A stretch of 64,000 bases of DNA, taken from assembly GCF_017355785.1 (NCBI RefSeq), contig NZ_JAFEWE010000004.1, forward strand, positions 248,001-312,000, in the 5' to 3' direction. The DNA is from Desertivirga arenae. GTDB lineage: Bacteria > Bacteroidota > Bacteroidia > Sphingobacteriales > Sphingobacteriaceae. Made by a program: the position numbers and the translations under genes. Under the pieces are notes generated by a model. That model made no database searches. It was not told the DNA's origin and worked only from the letters and a program-made list of their open reading frames with translations. This document shows positions 51,484-60,083 of this stretch, piece by piece (positions within the stretch are counted from its first letter, which is position 1; each line of letters begins with the position of its first letter).

Positions 51484-52692
51484 ATGAATCAACCCGCTAT
51501 TATAGAAAATCTGGACCGCAAGGAGACGACTACGTTAAACCTTGGTCCTACGCACCCTGCAACGCACGGTGTATTTCAGAACGTGTTGGAGATGGATGGT
51601 GAGAAGATTATAAGCGGAGTTTCGACTATCGGGTATATTCACCGTGCATTCGAAAAGATTGCTGAGCACCGTCCTTATTATCAGATAACGCCCCTTACTG
51701 ATCGGTTAAACTATTGTTCCTCACCGATAAATAACATGGGATGGCATATGACGGTCGAGAAGATGCTTGGCATACAAATGCCAAAGCGTGTTGACTACAT
51801 GCGCGTTATTGTAATGGAACTAGCCCGTATTGCTGATCACCTGATCTGTAACGGGATTTTGGGCGTTGATACTGGAGCCTATACAGGCTTCTTGTATTTA
51901 ATGGAGCAGCGCGAACACATCTATGAAATTTATGAGGAGATCTGCGGAGCCCGCCTAACGACCAATATAGGTCGTATTGGTGGTTTTGAAAGAGATTTCA
52001 ATGATATTGCCTTTCAGAAGATCCGTAAGTTTACAAAAGATTATGCAGTAGCATTGAAGGAGTTCCAGAACTTGTTTGACCGGAACAGGATCTTTATGGA
52101 TCGCACAGTTGGAGTAGCTCCCGTAACAACGGAGACTGCTTTAAATTATAGTTGGACGGGCCTCATTTTAAGAGCTACTGGTTTGGATTACGACGTGAGA
52201 GTAAATGAACCGTACAGTTCTTACGAGGACTTCGATTTCGACGTTCCAGTTGGAACAACAGGCGATGTTTACGATCGTTATATATTAAGGAACGAGGAGA
52301 TGTGGCAGAGCTTGAGGATTATTGAACAAGCTCTGGATAAAATTGAGAAGGAGCCTAAGGGTGTTTTCCACGCAAACGTTCCCGAGATCTATCTCCCACC
52401 TAAAGAAGAGGTTTATAATAACATGGAAGCGCTGATCTATCATTTCAAAATAGTGATGGGTGAAGTAGATGTGCCGAAGGCTGAAGTTTATCATTGTGTA
52501 GAAGGAGCAAACGGAGAACTTGGCTTTTATCTGATCAGCGATGGAGGACGGGCTCCTTACAGGCTCCACTTCCGCCGTCCAAGTTTTATAAACTATCAGA
52601 TGTACGCTCCGATGAGTCGCGGAATGCTTCTCTCTGATGCTATCATCAACATGAGTAGTTTAAACGTAATTGCAGGAGAATTAGATGCTTAA
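51484..52692 (+). CDS. nuoD: NADH-quinone oxidoreductase subunit D
   Basis: A 402-residue 49 kDa subunit lining the quinone cavity. TLNLGPTHPATHGVFQNVLE (about 17-36) carries the quinone-contact histidines. GYIHRAFEKIAEHRPYYQI and DRLNYCSSPINN follow, and the C-terminus GRAPYRLHFRRPSF is typical. It overlaps nuoE by eight bases. Confidence 0.97.
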   Translation: MNQPAIIENLDRKETTTLNLGPTHPATHGVFQNVLEMDGEKIISGVSTIGYIHRAFEKIAEHRPYYQITPLTDRLNYCSSPINNMGWHMTVEKMLGIQMPKRVDYMRVIVMELARIADHLICNGILGVDTGAYTGFLYLMEQREHIYEIYEEICGARLTTNIGRIGGFERDFNDIAFQKIRKFTKDYAVALKEFQNLFDRNRIFMDRTVGVAPVTTETALNYSWTGLILRATGLDYDVRVNEPYSSYEDFDFDVPVGTTGDVYDRYILRNEEMWQSLRIIEQALDKIEKEPKGVFHANVPEIYLPPKEEVYNNMEALIYHFKIVMGEVDVPKAEVYHCVEGANGELGFYLISDGGRAPYRLHFRRPSFINYQMYAPMSRGMLLSDAIINMSSLNVIAGELDA

Positions 52693-53221
52693 GATATCTG
52701 ATACCGAAGAAGTAATTTTTAGTCCAGAACTTATATCAAAGTTCAACGAGATTGTAGCCCGATATCCGGAAGGAAAACAGAAATCGGCTTTGTTGCCTGT
52801 TCTTCACCTTGTTCAGGCTGAATATGGTTGGGTGAGTACGCCGGCCATGAATAAGGTAGCCGACTATCTTGACATCAAGCCAATCGAAGTTTATGAGGTG
52901 GCTACTTTCTATACCATGTTTTTCCTCGAACCTAAAGGAAAGTATGTTTTAGAGGTTTGTCGAACCGGGCCCTGCAGTATTGTGGGAGCTGATAAGATGA
53001 TGAAATATATTGAGCAGAAATTAGGTGTTAAGGAGGGTGAGGTGACTGAGGATGGATTGTTCAGCTGGAGAGGAGTAGAGTGTCTGGCCGCGTGTGGAAT
53101 GGCACCTGTGCTGCAGATTGGTCCTGACTATACTTATTACGAGAACCTTAATGAAGCTAAAGTTGATGAGTTAATTGATAGTTTAAGATTGAAAACGGTC
53201 GAAAAGCCTCAAATCAATTAA
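52685..53221 (+). CDS. nuoE: NADH-quinone oxidoreductase subunit E
   Basis: A 178-residue thioredoxin-like subunit with a [2Fe-2S] cluster (N1a) on CRTGPC (about 97-102) and CLAACG (about 138-143), preceded by the helical PALLPVLHLVQAEYGW-like region (here SALLPVLHLVQAEYGW). Together with NuoF and NuoG it forms the NADH-oxidising module, which is present in this operon. Confidence 0.96.
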   Translation: MLKISDTEEVIFSPELISKFNEIVARYPEGKQKSALLPVLHLVQAEYGWVSTPAMNKVADYLDIKPIEVYEVATFYTMFFLEPKGKYVLEVCRTGPCSIVGADKMMKYIEQKLGVKEGEVTEDGLFSWRGVECLAACGMAPVLQIGPDYTYYENLNEAKVDELIDSLRLKTVEKPQIN

Positions 53222-53224
53222 GAA

Positions 53225-54592
53225 ATGGGACGTAAATTATTATTAGAACATATAAACGTTCCCGGAATTAACACTTTTGAAGTCTATCGTCAGAAAGGTG
53301 GTTACCGCGCTGTTGAGAAAGTGCTGCGAGCAATGTCCCCTGAAGACGTGGTTGAAGAAGTAAAGAAATCCGGTTTACGTGGTCGCGGAGGTGCGGGATT
53401 CCCAACTGGTATGAAATGGAGTTTTCTAGCCAAACCAGAGGGTAAACCAAGGTATCTGGTATGTAATGGCGACGAATCAGAGCCAGGTACTTTTAAAGAC
53501 AGGTATTTGATGACACATATTCCTCATGCCTTAATTGAAGGGATGATTGTGTCTAGTTTTGCTCTTGGCGCAAATACCTCTTATATCTATGTCAGAGGCG
53601 AAATGATGCCTCAAATTCGTATTCTGGAAAAGGCAATCGCAGAGGCAAAAAACGCTGGATTTCTGGGTAAGAATATCCTGGGTTCTGGATTTGATCTGGA
53701 ACTTTATGTTCAACCCGGAGGTGGAGCTTATATCTGTGGTGAAGAAACTGCATTAATTGAATCATTGGAAGGGAAACGTGGAAATCCGAGAATTAAACCT
53801 CCCTTTCCTGCGATCTCAGGTTTGTATAATTGTCCGACAGTAGTAAATAACGTCGAATCTATAGCTGCTACTGTACCCATCATCAATGACGGCGGAGAGG
53901 AGTATGCGAAGATCGGTTTAGGAAGAAGTACTGGAACTAAGTTGATCTCAGCTTCTGGTAATCTTAATAAGCCCGGTGTTTATGAAATAGAGTTGGGTGT
54001 TTCTGTCGAGGAATTTCTTTACTCGGAAGAGTATTGTGGAGGTATAGCAAACGGCAAGCGTTTGAAAGCAGTGGTAGCAGGAGGTTCTTCTGTACCTATC
54101 CTACCGGCCAATTTAATTTTAAAAACTGTAAATAATGAGCCTCGTCTCATGACTTACGAGTCATTAGCAGATGGGGGATTTGCTTCAGGTACAATGTTAG
54201 GTTCCGGAGGCTTTATTGCTTACGACGAAGATCAGTGTATTGTACGTAATACCTGGAATTTCTCAAGGTTTTATCACCATGAAAGCTGCGGACAATGTTC
54301 TCCGTGTCGTGAAGGAACTGGATGGATGGAGAAAGTACTGCACCGGCTTGAATATGGGCATGGTAAGTTAAGCGACATCGACCTTTTGGTTGATGTATCA
54401 AAGAAGATTGAAGGAAATACTATTTGTCCGCTTGGAGACGCAGCCGCGTGGCCAGTTGCGAGTGCAATACGTCATTTCAGGGATGAGTTTGAATGGCATG
54501 TAACAAATCCACAGGAAGCCGTAAGCAGGAACTATGGTCTTGCACATTACGCAGATCCGCTTCCAAAGTTGGAAAATGTTGCAGCAAGTTAA
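53225..54592 (+). CDS. nuoF: NADH-quinone oxidoreductase subunit F
   Basis: A 455-residue subunit that oxidises NADH. GLRGRGGAGFPTGMKW (about 51-66) and CNGDESEPGTFKDR (about 80-93) bind FMN and NADH. GGGAYICGEETALIESLEG follows, and the [4Fe-4S] N3 cysteines are in ESCGQCSPCREG (about 353-364) plus NTICPLG (about 399). All are intact, so this complex I uses NADH rather than ferredoxin. Confidence 0.97.
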   Translation: MGRKLLLEHINVPGINTFEVYRQKGGYRAVEKVLRAMSPEDVVEEVKKSGLRGRGGAGFPTGMKWSFLAKPEGKPRYLVCNGDESEPGTFKDRYLMTHIPHALIEGMIVSSFALGANTSYIYVRGEMMPQIRILEKAIAEAKNAGFLGKNILGSGFDLELYVQPGGGAYICGEETALIESLEGKRGNPRIKPPFPAISGLYNCPTVVNNVESIAATVPIINDGGEEYAKIGLGRSTGTKLISASGNLNKPGVYEIELGVSVEEFLYSEEYCGGIANGKRLKAVVAGGSSVPILPANLILKTVNNEPRLMTYESLADGGFASGTMLGSGGFIAYDEDQCIVRNTWNFSRFYHHESCGQCSPCREGTGWMEKVLHRLEYGHGKLSDIDLLVDVSKKIEGNTICPLGDAAAWPVASAIRHFRDEFEWHVTNPQEAVSRNYGLAHYADPLPKLENVAAS

Positions 54593-54612
54593 TTTGAGAG
54601 GAAACCTTTAAC

Positions 54613-55617
54613 ATGTCTGATAAAGTTAAAGTTACGATAGATGGAATAACAATTGACGTTGAAGCAGGGACCTCAATCCTGAATGCAGCTCGTCAAATTG
54701 GAGGAGATATAGTACCTCCTGCCATGTGTTATTATTCCAAACTACAAGGTAGTGGCGGAAAATGCCGGACCTGTTTAGTAAAAGTTAGTAAGGGATCTGA
54801 GAAAGATCCTCGTCCGATGCCTAAGCTGGTGGCTTCTTGCAGAACCACTGTAATGGATGGAATGGAAGTGCAGAACATTACCTCTCCGGAAGTTACAGAA
54901 GCTAGAAAGGGTGTTGTAGAAATATTGCTTATTAATCACCCTCTTGATTGTCCTGTTTGTGATCAGGCTGGTGAATGTCACCTGCAAGATCTGTCATATG
55001 AGCATGGTTCCGAAGCTACACGTTATGAGTTTGAAAGGAGAACATTTGATCGTATTGATATAGGTGATAAGATTCAGTTGCACATGACACGGTGCATCTT
55101 GTGCTACCGGTGTGTCTACACAGCTGATCAAATTACAGAACAACGTGTTCACGGAATTTTAGGGCGAGGCGATGCCGCAGAAATATCGACTTACATTGAG
55201 AAAGCGATTGATAACGATTTTTCAGGTAATGTGATAGATGTATGTCCAGTTGGAGCGTTAACCGATAGAACTTTCCGTTTCAAGAACCGGGTTTGGTTCA
55301 CTAAACCGGTAGATGCTCATCGCGATTGTCCTACTTGTTCAGGTAAAGTTACACTCTGGTATAAAGGAGAGGATGTGATCCGGGTAACTGCCCGGAAGGA
55401 TGAGTACGGAGAGGTAGAAGAATTCATTTGTAATACTTGCCGATTTGATACCAAAAAAACCAGTGATTGGGTTATAGAAGGTCCAAGAAAGATAAATCCG
55501 CATTCTGTGATTTCGGCCAACCATTATACGCAGCTCATGCCTCCTTCTGTCGTGAGAAAAAATCCAGCGTTATTGGAGGCGAATAAAGAACAATTTGAAA
55601 GGTCAACTAAACTTTAA
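54613..55617 (+). CDS. nuoG: NADH-quinone oxidoreductase subunit G, short form
   Basis: A 334-residue subunit. The [2Fe-2S] domain has CYYSKLQGSGGKCRTC (about 40-55) and a later Cys. The His-Cys3 cluster is in HPLDCPVCDQAGECHLQD, the CILCYRC motif (about 159-165) with DVCPVGALT forms a [4Fe-4S] site, and CPTC ... CNTC (about 237 and 275) follow. The protein stops near residue 334, where E. coli NuoG (about 900) continues with a molybdopterin-like domain. Short forms are common in Bacteroidota and the ORF is intact, so this is not a truncation. nuoH starts in the stop codon (TAATG). Confidence 0.93.
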   Translation: MSDKVKVTIDGITIDVEAGTSILNAARQIGGDIVPPAMCYYSKLQGSGGKCRTCLVKVSKGSEKDPRPMPKLVASCRTTVMDGMEVQNITSPEVTEARKGVVEILLINHPLDCPVCDQAGECHLQDLSYEHGSEATRYEFERRTFDRIDIGDKIQLHMTRCILCYRCVYTADQITEQRVHGILGRGDAAEISTYIEKAIDNDFSGNVIDVCPVGALTDRTFRFKNRVWFTKPVDAHRDCPTCSGKVTLWYKGEDVIRVTARKDEYGEVEEFICNTCRFDTKKTSDWVIEGPRKINPHSVISANHYTQLMPPSVVRKNPALLEANKEQFERSTKL

Positions 55618-56690
55618 TGGAAGTAGCATTTTTAATTGAAAAGGTAGTTCTTGTAACAGTAATTTTCGCTATATCATTAGGTGTAGCTGCGTATTCCACT
55701 CTTGCTGAACGTAAAATTGCAGCTTTTCTTCAAGGCCGTGTTGGCCCACATCGTGCAGGCTGGCACGGGTCTTTGCAGCCCCTGGCAGATGGCGGGAAGA
55801 TGTTCTTCAAAGAGGAAATAATACCTGCTGAGTCGAGTGCATTCCTATTTATTTTAGGACCATCTTTGGCTTTACTCACCGCGTGTATAGGCAGTGCTGT
55901 AATTCCATGGGGGCAATCAATAGAGGTTGCCGGACGTGTAATTGAGCTGCAGGTGACAGACATTAACGTAGGAATTCTCTACATCTTTGGTGTTGTTTCC
56001 TTAGGTGTTTATGGTATAATGATCGGAGGCTGGGCATCAAACAATAAATTTTCTTTAATGGGAGCTATCCGTGCAGCCTCTCAAAACATTAGTTATGAGA
56101 TTGCAATGGGACTTTCACTGATTGCTCTATTGATGATGTCTGGGACATTATCGCTTAAAGATATTGCAGCCCAACAACATGGTTTTTGGGAGGGTGGTTA
56201 TATTTGGGATGGCGGATATTTCACGTGGAACTTCTTTAAGCAGCCGCTGGGCTTTTTATTATTCATTATATGCGCGTTTGCGGAATGTAACAGGACGCCC
56301 TTCGATTTACCCGAAAGTGAGAACGAACTTGTGGCAGGATATCATACGGAGTACTCTGGTTTCAAGCTGGGAGCATACCTTTTCTCAGAATATATCAACA
56401 TGTTTGTGTCTTCTGCCGTAATGGCTACTCTTTATTGGGGTGGGTATAATTATCCTTTTATGGATTTGGCTAGTTCTGCATTCGGACCTACATTAGCAGC
56501 TATACTAGGAGTGGTGGTACTTTTTATGAAGATATTCTTCTTTATTTTCTTCTTCATGTGGATCCGGTGGACCATTCCGCGTTTTCGCTACGACCAATTA
56601 TTGCATTTGGGTTGGAAAGTTTTGATTCCGCTTGCCATTGCAAATATCGTAATCACCGGGATCGTTATTAATATAATCAACTATTTATAA
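55617..56690 (+). CDS. nuoH: NADH-quinone oxidoreductase subunit H
   Basis: A 357-residue membrane subunit at the quinone entrance with about eight helices. ERKIAAFLQGRVGPHRAGWHGSLQPLADGGK (about 29-59, contacted by NuoB and NuoD) and the acidic loop AECNRTPFDLPESENELVAGYHTEYSG (about 222-248) are diagnostic; the final RWTIPRFRYDQLLHLGWK is also conserved. It overlaps nuoG by one base. Confidence 0.97.
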   Translation: MEVAFLIEKVVLVTVIFAISLGVAAYSTLAERKIAAFLQGRVGPHRAGWHGSLQPLADGGKMFFKEEIIPAESSAFLFILGPSLALLTACIGSAVIPWGQSIEVAGRVIELQVTDINVGILYIFGVVSLGVYGIMIGGWASNNKFSLMGAIRAASQNISYEIAMGLSLIALLMMSGTLSLKDIAAQQHGFWEGGYIWDGGYFTWNFFKQPLGFLLFIICAFAECNRTPFDLPESENELVAGYHTEYSGFKLGAYLFSEYINMFVSSAVMATLYWGGYNYPFMDLASSAFGPTLAAILGVVVLFMKIFFFIFFFMWIRWTIPRFRYDQLLHLGWKVLIPLAIANIVITGIVINIINYL

Positions 56691-56720
56691 ATACAGCGAG
56701 ATTCACCCCAAAAGGGAGAA

Positions 56721-56725
56721 GGAGG
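56721..56725 (+). promoter_or_regulatory. Shine-Dalgarno-like GGAGG before nuoI
   Basis: GGAGG four bases before the nuoI ATG, preceded by AAGGGAGAA. True Shine-Dalgarno matches are rare in this window, so it is notable, though the spacing is short. Confidence 0.4.
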
Positions 56726-56729
56726 ATAG

Positions 56730-57227
56730 ATGGAATCATTAAGTAACAGAAAAAAAGTATTAGAGCAGAAGCCCATGAGCTTTATGGAAAGGATTTATCT
56801 TCCTTCCATATTCAAAGGTTTGGCCATTACTTTTCGCCATATGTTTAAAAAGAAGGAAACGGTATTTTATCCGGAGCAAACCCGGCCTGTTTCTGAGAAT
56901 TGGAGGGGTATGCACTCCCTAAAGAGAGATGAAAATGGGAAGGAGCGTTGCACTGCATGTGGGCTTTGCGCTTTAGCATGTCCTGCTGAGGCCATCACAA
57001 TGACAGCTGCTGAAAGGAAAAAGGGAGAAGAGCATTTATACCGGGAGGAGAAATATGCTGCTGTATACGAAGTGAACATGCTTCGCTGCATTTTCTGTGG
57101 GTTATGTGAGGAAGCGTGTCCGAAAGAAGCGATTTATCTTGATGGTCCTGTAGTTACTGCAGATTACCTTAGGAAAGACTTTATTTACGGGAAAGATAAG
57201 TTAGTAGAATCCCCTTTTAAATCTTAA
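56730..57227 (+). CDS. nuoI: NADH-quinone oxidoreductase subunit I
   Basis: A 165-residue ferredoxin-like subunit with two [4Fe-4S] motifs, CTACGLCALACPAEAI (about 71-86) and CIFCGLCEEACPKEAI (about 115-130), carrying clusters N6a and N6b. An N-terminal amphipathic helix (YLPSIFKGLAITFRHMF) docks on the membrane. Gene order H-I-J is standard. Confidence 0.97.
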   Translation: MESLSNRKKVLEQKPMSFMERIYLPSIFKGLAITFRHMFKKKETVFYPEQTRPVSENWRGMHSLKRDENGKERCTACGLCALACPAEAITMTAAERKKGEEHLYREEKYAAVYEVNMLRCIFCGLCEEACPKEAIYLDGPVVTADYLRKDFIYGKDKLVESPFKS

Positions 57228-57233
57228 AACAAT

Positions 57234-57248
57234 GCCCCCAAGTGGGGC
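57234..57248 (+). other. Small GC-rich hairpin between nuoI and nuoJ
   Basis: GCCCC-CAAGT-GGGGC, a 5 bp stem in the 41-base gap. It has no U-tract. A similar CCCC/GGGG hairpin lies at about 26231-26246. It may be a processing or repeat remnant. Confidence 0.4.
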
Positions 57249-57268
57249 TATACATAATCATAGAATTA

Positions 57269-57760
57269 ATGAACCTATTCTATTTAGTAGCATTTCTGTC
57301 AATCTTTTTTTCACTACTGGTAATCTTTTCCAAGAACCCGGTTCATAGTGTACTGTACTTGATTGTAACCTTTTTCACTTTTACAATCCACTACATATTA
57401 TTAAATGCTCAGTTTCTGGCAATAGTTAATTTTATTGTTTATATGGGCGCCATTATGGTTCTTTTCCTTTTCGTATTAATGCTTTTGAACCTTAATAAGG
57501 ATACGGAACCGATGAAGTCTAATTTGATTAAGATTGCGGGAGTGGTAGCGGGACTCTGTTTATTAGTAACCTTGGTTGGGTCTTTAAGGGCGGTTGATAC
57601 TTCTGCTCCAATAGTGTTGAAAAATCCAGGCATTGGCTTAGTTAAGAACCTTGGAAAGGTTCTCTTTAATGAATTTCTTTTACCCTTTGAGGTATCCTCT
57701 ATACTGCTTTTCTCTGCGATGGTAGGGGCCGTTCTTCTAGCTAAAAAAGACCCTAAGTAA
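57269..57760 (+). CDS. nuoJ: NADH-quinone oxidoreductase subunit J
   Basis: A 163-residue membrane subunit with five helices. The start is the ATG at 57269 ([20 protein letters not shown]), not the in-frame GTG at 57242, which falls in the GC hairpin. [30 protein letters not shown] and [23 protein letters not shown] contain the bulged helix region typical of NuoJ. Confidence 0.95.
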   Translation: MNLFYLVAFLSIFFSLLVIFSKNPVHSVLYLIVTFFTFTIHYILLNAQFLAIVNFIVYMGAIMVLFLFVLMLLNLNKDTEPMKSNLIKIAGVVAGLCLLVTLVGSLRAVDTSAPIVLKNPGIGLVKNLGKVLFNEFLLPFEVSSILLFSAMVGAVLLAKKDPK

Positions 57761-57765
57761 ATAAA

Positions 57766-58095
57766 ATGGAATCAGTTATACAATCTATTCAGGGAGTTCC
57801 TCTTAATCATTATATTTTATTCAGTGCTATTATTTTCACAATAGGAGTAATTGGTGTACTTATACGCAGGAATGCTATTGTGATCTTTATGTCCGTGGAG
57901 TTGATGCTGAATGCGGTCAATCTTCTTCTAACTGCTTTTTCGGCGTATAGAGGGGATGCATCTGGACAAGTATTTGTTTTCTTTATTATGGCACTTGCTG
58001 CAGCGGAGGTTGCTGTTGGTCTGGCGATCATTGTAATGATATACCGGAATACAAATTCGACTGATATCAATGTCTTGAATCGGTTGAAGTGGTAA
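57766..58095 (+). CDS. nuoK: NADH-quinone oxidoreductase subunit K
   Basis: A 109-residue subunit with three helices: [38 protein letters not shown] (with the conserved membrane Glu), and [24 protein letters not shown] with the second Glu. Both glutamates needed for proton transfer are present. It begins five bases after nuoJ. Confidence 0.97.
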   Translation: MESVIQSIQGVPLNHYILFSAIIFTIGVIGVLIRRNAIVIFMSVELMLNAVNLLLTAFSAYRGDASGQVFVFFIMALAAAEVAVGLAIIVMIYRNTNSTDINVLNRLKW

Positions 58096-58146
58096 CTCCT
58101 AATAATTTTTGTTAAAGCTTTTAGATAAACGTAATACAAAGCGTTC

Positions 58147-60060
58147 ATGTTTACACATTTAGTCTGGTTGATTCCCTTATTACCTCTTATCGGTTTCCTT
58201 ATAAACGGATTGGGGCGGAATGTTTTGCCAAAAAGTGCTGTTGGTTTTATTGGCAGCGTAATGGTTTTGCTTTCGTTTATAGTTAGCATCGGTATTTTTA
58301 CTGAACTTAATGACAGTGCAGTAAAATCAGTTGTATATCCATTATTTGATTGGATCCAGGTTGGAGACCTTAAAATCTCCTTCTCCTTTCAAGTAGATCC
58401 TCTTAGTTCATTGATGTTACTAATTGTGACGGGAATTGGCTTCCTTATTCACGTGTATTCGATCGGCTATATGCATCACGATTCCGGATTCGCTAAGTTC
58501 TTCGCTTACCTGAATCTGTTCGTGTTTTTTATGTTGCTACTTGTTTTAGGATCAAATTATGTGGTAATGTTTATAGGCTGGGAAGGTGTTGGACTTTGTT
58601 CATACTTACTAATAGGCTTCTGGTATAGCAATCCATCATATGCCAGCGCAGCCAAAAAGGCTTTTGTGATGAATCGGATAGGAGATCTAGGTTTCCTGAT
58701 TGGTATCTTCCTGATTTTTTCAATGTTTAAAAGCCTCGAGTTTAGCACTGTTTTTTCACAGGCAGCTAACCTTGCTCCCAATAACAATATCATAGTCCTT
58801 ATCACTATACTATTATTTATTGGGGCTACAGGAAAGTCGGCTCAAATTCCTTTGTTTACCTGGTTACCGGACGCCATGGCTGGTCCGACTCCAGTTTCTG
58901 CGTTAATTCACGCTGCAACTATGGTTACAGCTGGTATTTATATGATAGCGCGATCTAACATCCTGTTTACTCTTGCCCCTTTCACTCTTAATATCATATC
59001 GATAATTGGTATTGCTACTGCTTTATTAGCAGCAACAATAGCGATTACCCAAACAGATATTAAAAAGGTATTAGCCTACTCAACTGTATCACAGCTCGGC
59101 TATATGTTTTTAGGTTTAGGTGTAGGTGCCTATACGGGAGCTTTCTTTCATGTGATTACTCACGCATTTTTTAAAGCTTTGCTGTTCCTTGGCGCTGGAT
59201 CGGTTATACATGCAGTTAGTAATGAGCAGGATATGAGATCTATGGGAGGGCTCCGTTCTAAGCTTAAAATTACCTATGCTACAATGCTAATCGGTACTAT
59301 TGCAATCTCTGGTATTCCTCCATTCGCTGGATTCTTTTCTAAAGACGAGATACTTGCACATGCCTATGAACACAACAAACTGTTATGGGTACTTGGAGTA
59401 GTTGGAGCTATGTTCACTGCCTTCTACATGTTCCGAATGCTGTTTTTGACCTTCTCTGGAAAATTCAGAGGGACTAAAGAACAAGAGGAGCATCTTCATG
59501 AGTCCCCAGGGTCAATGACTTTTCCATTAATCGTATTGGCTATATTGTCAATTGTGGGGGGCTTTATTGGTGTGCCGGAAGTGCTTCATGGGAACCATTG
59601 GTTAGCAAGGTTCCTTGAACCTGTCTTCTATGCATCTTCTACAAAAGTTCATGAAACAGCAGTACTTGATCATAATACCGAGTATGTGCTTATGGCTGTT
59701 TCAGTAATTGGAGCCGTGATGGCGGCCATTATTGCTTATGTTCGGTATTCTAAGAACGGTCACGTACCTGTTCCTGATACCGCCGATAGGGGCGCATTAG
59801 CTAATTTGTCTTATAACAAATATTACATTGACGAACTATATGACTTTGTGATTGCTAAACCACTGAACCTACTTTCCGGGTTTTTCTACCGGATAGTGGA
59901 TAAAACTTTAATCGATGGGATTGTAAACGGGTTTGGTAAGGTAGCATCTGAAGCAAGTAAGGGATTAAGGTTACTTCAAACGGGGAATATAGGTTTTTAT
60001 ATTTTCATGATGATAGCAGGTATCGTTGCTTTACTAGCTTATGGCTTTTTAAATATTTAA
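58147..60060 (+). CDS. nuoL: NADH-quinone oxidoreductase subunit L
   Basis: A 637-residue antiporter-like subunit. The N-terminal part has VDPLSSLMLLIVTGIGFLIH, GWEGVGLCSYLLIGFWY with the key Glu, and GKSAQIPLFTWLPDAMAGPTPVSALIHAATMVTAG with the pump Lys. KKVLAYSTVSQLGYMFLG follows, and a long lateral helix plus final anchor (about 540-637) closes the protein. All are standard for NuoL. Confidence 0.97.
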   Translation: MFTHLVWLIPLLPLIGFLINGLGRNVLPKSAVGFIGSVMVLLSFIVSIGIFTELNDSAVKSVVYPLFDWIQVGDLKISFSFQVDPLSSLMLLIVTGIGFLIHVYSIGYMHHDSGFAKFFAYLNLFVFFMLLLVLGSNYVVMFIGWEGVGLCSYLLIGFWYSNPSYASAAKKAFVMNRIGDLGFLIGIFLIFSMFKSLEFSTVFSQAANLAPNNNIIVLITILLFIGATGKSAQIPLFTWLPDAMAGPTPVSALIHAATMVTAGIYMIARSNILFTLAPFTLNIISIIGIATALLAATIAITQTDIKKVLAYSTVSQLGYMFLGLGVGAYTGAFFHVITHAFFKALLFLGAGSVIHAVSNEQDMRSMGGLRSKLKITYATMLIGTIAISGIPPFAGFFSKDEILAHAYEHNKLLWVLGVVGAMFTAFYMFRMLFLTFSGKFRGTKEQEEHLHESPGSMTFPLIVLAILSIVGGFIGVPEVLHGNHWLARFLEPVFYASSTKVHETAVLDHNTEYVLMAVSVIGAVMAAIIAYVRYSKNGHVPVPDTADRGALANLSYNKYYIDELYDFVIAKPLNLLSGFFYRIVDKTLIDGIVNGFGKVASEASKGLRLLQTGNIGFYIFMMIAGIVALLAYGFLNI

Positions 60061-60083
60061 CAAGAGGGATAAGAATAGAATAA

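Noticed and set aside
54613-55617. nuoG as a truncated pseudogene
   Set aside because: All Fe-S motifs of the N-terminal part are intact, the stop overlaps the nuoH start, and short NuoG is usual in this phylum.
57810-58289. 159-codon minus-strand frame across nuoK and nuoL
   Set aside because: Antisense to two conserved complex I genes; the low-complexity Ile/Lys/Thr composition is what reverse-strand membrane genes give.
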